A stretch of DNA of 8,200 bases, taken from positions 1 to 8,200 of the forward strand of contig CAMOXE010000160.1 in NCBI GenBank assembly GCA_946628865.1. Direction: 5' to 3'. Below the pieces are notes generated by a model. The model ran no database searches. It was not told where the DNA came from and saw nothing but the letters and a program-made list of their open reading frames with translations. Shown here one piece after another: positions 6,416 through 8,200 of this stretch. A program made the position numbers and the translations under genes. This DNA comes from an uncultured Clostridia bacterium (GTDB taxonomy: Bacteria; Bacillota; Clostridia; Christensenellales; Borkfalkiaceae). Numbering within the stretch: position 1 is the first letter of the stretch; each line of letters opens with the position of its first letter.

Positions 6416-7795
6416 TTATTCGACTATCTGTAAATTTTCTATTTTATCGAAAACGAGATCTTCCCTTGCGTCGGGATAATACGTTTCGACTTTTACGTTG
6501 TCCACGATTAAACCGTTTATATATCTGAAATATATGCCTTTTGCCGGTAATATCCGACCGTAGACGTATACCTCGGGATAGTCTTGCGCCTCTTCCGGAA
6601 CGTCGACGTTGAATTTCGTAACGGCGCCGTATAGTTTTAGCGTAACGTTTCTAAGCGCGACGTTTTCCAAAGGTCTTTCTTTCAGTCCGCAAACGTTACT
6701 CGTCATTTGCCAATCTTCGATCGCCCGCGTTCCGTCAAAACTTTCAGCCACGCCGAACACTTTGGGGTTTTGCTTTCTGTCCCCCGCTTTATAACTGAGG
6801 TAATTCCACGGAATTATCTCGTATTCTTCATACGGTCCGTCCGCAGTGATATTTTCAAGCGTTACGTTTTTTATTCTACCTATCGCTCGGCCCTTAGGTC
6901 CGCGCATGCGCCTGCCGACGTGTATGAATATAGGCGCGTTTACGTTTTTCATCTTGACGTCGGATATTCTGACGCCGTCGACTATTGCGCCGTCTACGCT
7001 CTCTATCGATATTCCCGTTATCCGCGTATCGTAAATATAACAATCTCTAATATCTATATCGTAAAAACCGCCGTTAGTCTCCGTACCGAATTTTATCGCG
7101 TTGCAACGGCTCTTTATTTTGCAATTCCAAACTTTTATATTTTTGCAAACGTCTAAACGGTTCAAGGTATAAGACGACTTAAACACGATTCCGTCGTCGC
7201 CCGTCTCTATATCGCAATCGTATATTTTAACGTTTTTACTGTTGTCCGGAGAGACCCCGTCGATATAAGTACGCATTTTAACGCCGTGTACGTCAACGTT
7301 TTCGCAACCCGCAAAATACACGGCAAGATCCGTGCAGTTATTGACGGTAATACCGCTTATTTCAACTCCGTCACACTCTTTTAATGCAATACATTTCGCG
7401 CCTCTGTGAACGATATTTCTGACGTTATCCTCGTCCCAGACAGAGCGCATATCTATTTTACCGCCGCGAACGGAGACGTTTTTACAGCCTATCCCGACAA
7501 ACATGGAACAGTTGAAAAAACTATGCGAAGCGTCTTGGTAAAGCGGGTAATCCACCTTTTCATCCGGACGGTAGTCGTAAAAATCAAGGCTCCCGAGTAT
7601 CTCGGTTTTTTCAGATAACTCAATATTGACGTCCGATTTCAAAAAAACCGTCGCGAGAACGAATTTTCCGTTCGGAAACAGAACCGTTCCGCCGCCGTTT
7701 TTATTGCACTCGTCTATCGCGCTTTGCACCGCCGCAGAATTAAGAGTTTTTCCGTCCGCTACCGCGCCGAAATCTATTACGTTATATTTTTGCAC
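6416..7795 (-). CDS. GH28-like right-handed beta-helix protein (polygalacturonase-like)
   Basis: About 459 residues. The opening (QKYNVIDFGAVADGKTLNSAAVQSAIDECN) is the classic start of GH28 pectin hydrolases and related beta-helix proteins, and turns of parallel beta-helix with repeated V/I and N/D patterns follow. Residues below are counted from the alternative GTG at 7804. Of the four GH28 motifs, the first is YIDGVSPD (180-187, aspartate kept). The second is TGDDG (201-205, both aspartates). The GHG histidine motif is replaced by KFGTETNGG (238-246), and RIK by RITG (261-264). Substrate is therefore uncertain: galacturonan- or rhamnogalacturonan-type oligomers are the family expectation. 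There is no signal peptide, so a cytoplasmic location is inferred. Both candidate starts are GTG; 7795 is chosen because TAGGTG lies six bases upstream and the protein then begins like its relatives. It is co-directional with guaA. Confidence 0.85.
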   Translation of the reverse strand: MQKYNVIDFGAVADGKTLNSAAVQSAIDECNKNGGGTVLFPNGKFVLATVFLKSDVNIELSEKTEILGSLDFYDYRPDEKVDYPLYQDASHSFFNCSMFVGIGCKNVSVRGGKIDMRSVWDEDNVRNIVHRGAKCIALKECDGVEISGITVNNCTDLAVYFAGCENVDVHGVKMRTYIDGVSPDNSKNVKIYDCDIETGDDGIVFKSSYTLNRLDVCKNIKVWNCKIKSRCNAIKFGTETNGGFYDIDIRDCYIYDTRITGISIESVDGAIVDGVRISDVKMKNVNAPIFIHVGRRMRGPKGRAIGRIKNVTLENITADGPYEEYEIIPWNYLSYKAGDRKQNPKVFGVAESFDGTRAIEDWQMTSNVCGLKERPLENVALRNVTLKLYGAVTKFNVDVPEEAQDYPEVYVYGRILPAKGIYFRYINGLIVDNVKVETYYPDAREDLVFDKIENLQIVE

Positions 7796-7877
7796 CTGAA
7801 ACACCTATTCGTTTTCCCATCGGTAAAGTTTTAACGAAAATCGTTTTTAAAAGCGCTGAATTATTCTCGGTCGTCAT
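7782..7877 (-). CDS. Possible 31-residue leader peptide overlapping the GH28 start
   Basis: An ATG at 7875-7877 is preceded by AGGA (7886-7889) eight bases upstream and opens a 31-codon frame, starting MTTENNSALLKTIF and ending GVSGAKI. Its TAA (7782-7784) lies inside the GH28 gene in another frame, 14 bases past the GH28 GTG. It falls within the leader that the perfect upstream promoter would transcribe. Translation could couple to GH28 initiation, or it could be chance. The peptide is basic and matches no family I recognise. Confidence 0.3.
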   Translation of the reverse strand: MTTENNSALLKTIFVKTLPMGKRIGVSGAKI

Positions 7878-7912
7878 TTTCGTTATCCTATTTAACGCAG
7901 CGCTTAATTCAG
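7851..7912 (-). other. Leader inverted repeats with two alternative pairings
   Basis: Read on the plus strand, 7851-7858 (AAGCGCTG) pairs with 7898-7905 (CAGCGCTT) over 8 bases, and 7856-7862 (CTGAATT) pairs with 7906-7912 (AATTCAG) over 7 bases. The two pairings share bases 7856-7858 and so exclude each other. The ATG and Shine-Dalgarno of the 31-codon leader ORF lie in the loop. Pairing is seen in the sequence; regulation by it is inference. Confidence 0.4.
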
Positions 7913-7950
7913 TCCGTTTCGTTTTTATTTCACGTCTTTTCCCGTTGCAT

Positions 7951-7979
7951 ATTATAAACTTTTTTAGGCGAAGTGTCAA
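7951..7979 (-). promoter_or_regulatory. Perfect-consensus SigA promoter of GH28-guaA
   Basis: On the minus strand, TTGACA (7974-7979) and TATAAT (7951-7956) are both perfect and exactly 17 bases apart. Transcription would start near 7944-7946 and give an unusually long leader of about 150 bases before the GH28 start. No other gene begins between this promoter and GH28, apart from the short ORF at 7782-7877. Confidence 0.85.
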
Positions 7980-8017
7980 GCAAGTAGTACGTTCAAATAC
8001 TGTTTTTACCGAAAAAC

Positions 8018-8200
8018 TTATTGAAACGGCGGCAATAACCTTATTATATACCGACTTTCGCTTTTAAAATCTTGCATAGCCGAGTGTGAATAGGTTGAAC
8101 TTGCCGCAAAACGCGCCTTTTCGCGCCTTTTTCGTTCATCTTCCTCGTAGTACGGCAGTACGACTTCGTCATCTTCTTGAAAAATCCATCGAAAATCCGC
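8018..8200 (-). other. Open frame reaching the right edge, of uncertain coding status, with short internal repeats
   Basis: On the minus strand an open frame of 60 codons enters from the right edge and ends at TAA 8018-8020. It reads as a charged stretch (QEDDEVVLPYYEEDERKRRE) followed by a Ser/Ala-rich tail, and could be the end of a protein I do not recognise. Against that, the DNA holds short repeats: TCATCTTC at 8136-8143 and 8169-8176, CGCGCCTTTT twice within 8112-8130, AAAATCC at 8181-8187 and 8192-8198, and a TCGTA/TACGA inverted repeat at 8145-8163. A second minus-strand frame is also open across part of it. It may instead be an intergenic repeat element. No terminator follows the stop. 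Confidence 0.3.

Noticed and set aside
8043..8048. A second TATAAT on the minus strand that might be a promoter.
   Set aside because: No acceptable -35 box lies 16-18 bases upstream, and the perfect promoter at 7951-7979 explains GH28 better.

Overview
The window reads as chromosomal DNA from an uncultured member of the Bacillota (Firmicutes), most likely a clostridial lineage. The evidence is indirect: strong AAAGGAG-type ribosome binding sites, near-consensus sigma-70/SigA promoters with 17-bp spacers, a tilS-hpt pair, and a SerA of the short ACT-domain type seen in Firmicutes. Nearly everything is housekeeping metabolism. I found no phage, CRISPR, transposase, defence or biosynthetic cluster, and no tRNA or rRNA.

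Layout, left to right. (1) 1-646, minus strand: the N-terminal half of phosphoglycerate kinase (pgk), running off the left edge. (2) 647-810: a divergent promoter region serving pgk to the left and tilS to the right. (3) 811-2665, plus strand: a tilS-hpt operon (tRNA-Ile lysidine synthetase and hypoxanthine phosphoribosyltransferase), with the hpt ribosome binding site inside the end of tilS. (4) 2666-3000: a 335-base convergent intergenic region with a two-copy 37-bp direct repeat and two terminators facing opposite ways. (5) 3001-5246, minus strand: serC then serA, overlapping by one base (TAATG), with their own promoter. (6) 5411-6394, minus strand: a GMP synthetase ATP-pyrophosphatase gene (guaA type). 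It lacks the glutamine amidotransferase domain and is interrupted by an in-frame TAA exactly where the C-terminal domain begins. (7) 6416-7795, minus strand: a GH28-type beta-helix (polygalacturonase-like) gene without a signal peptide, 21 bases upstream of guaA and apparently co-transcribed with it. (8) 7796-7980: a long 5' leader driven by a perfect TTGACA-17-TATAAT promoter, holding a short ORF that overlaps the GH28 start. (9) 7981-8200: a stretch with internal short repeats and an open frame reaching the right edge, of uncertain nature.

How the genes relate: PGK sits at the 3-phosphoglycerate node, and SerA and SerC take 3-phosphoglycerate to 3-phosphohydroxypyruvate and then phosphoserine; no serB is seen. 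Hpt and GuaA both feed GMP and IMP pools. The GH28 protein would act on intracellular pectin-like oligosaccharides if it is active at all. The points most worth a second look are the interrupted, single-domain guaA, the apparently leaderless tilS promoter, the GH28 leader with its overlapping ORF and alternative pairings, and the 37-bp repeat pair. I do not see convincing evidence of a new multi-gene system.
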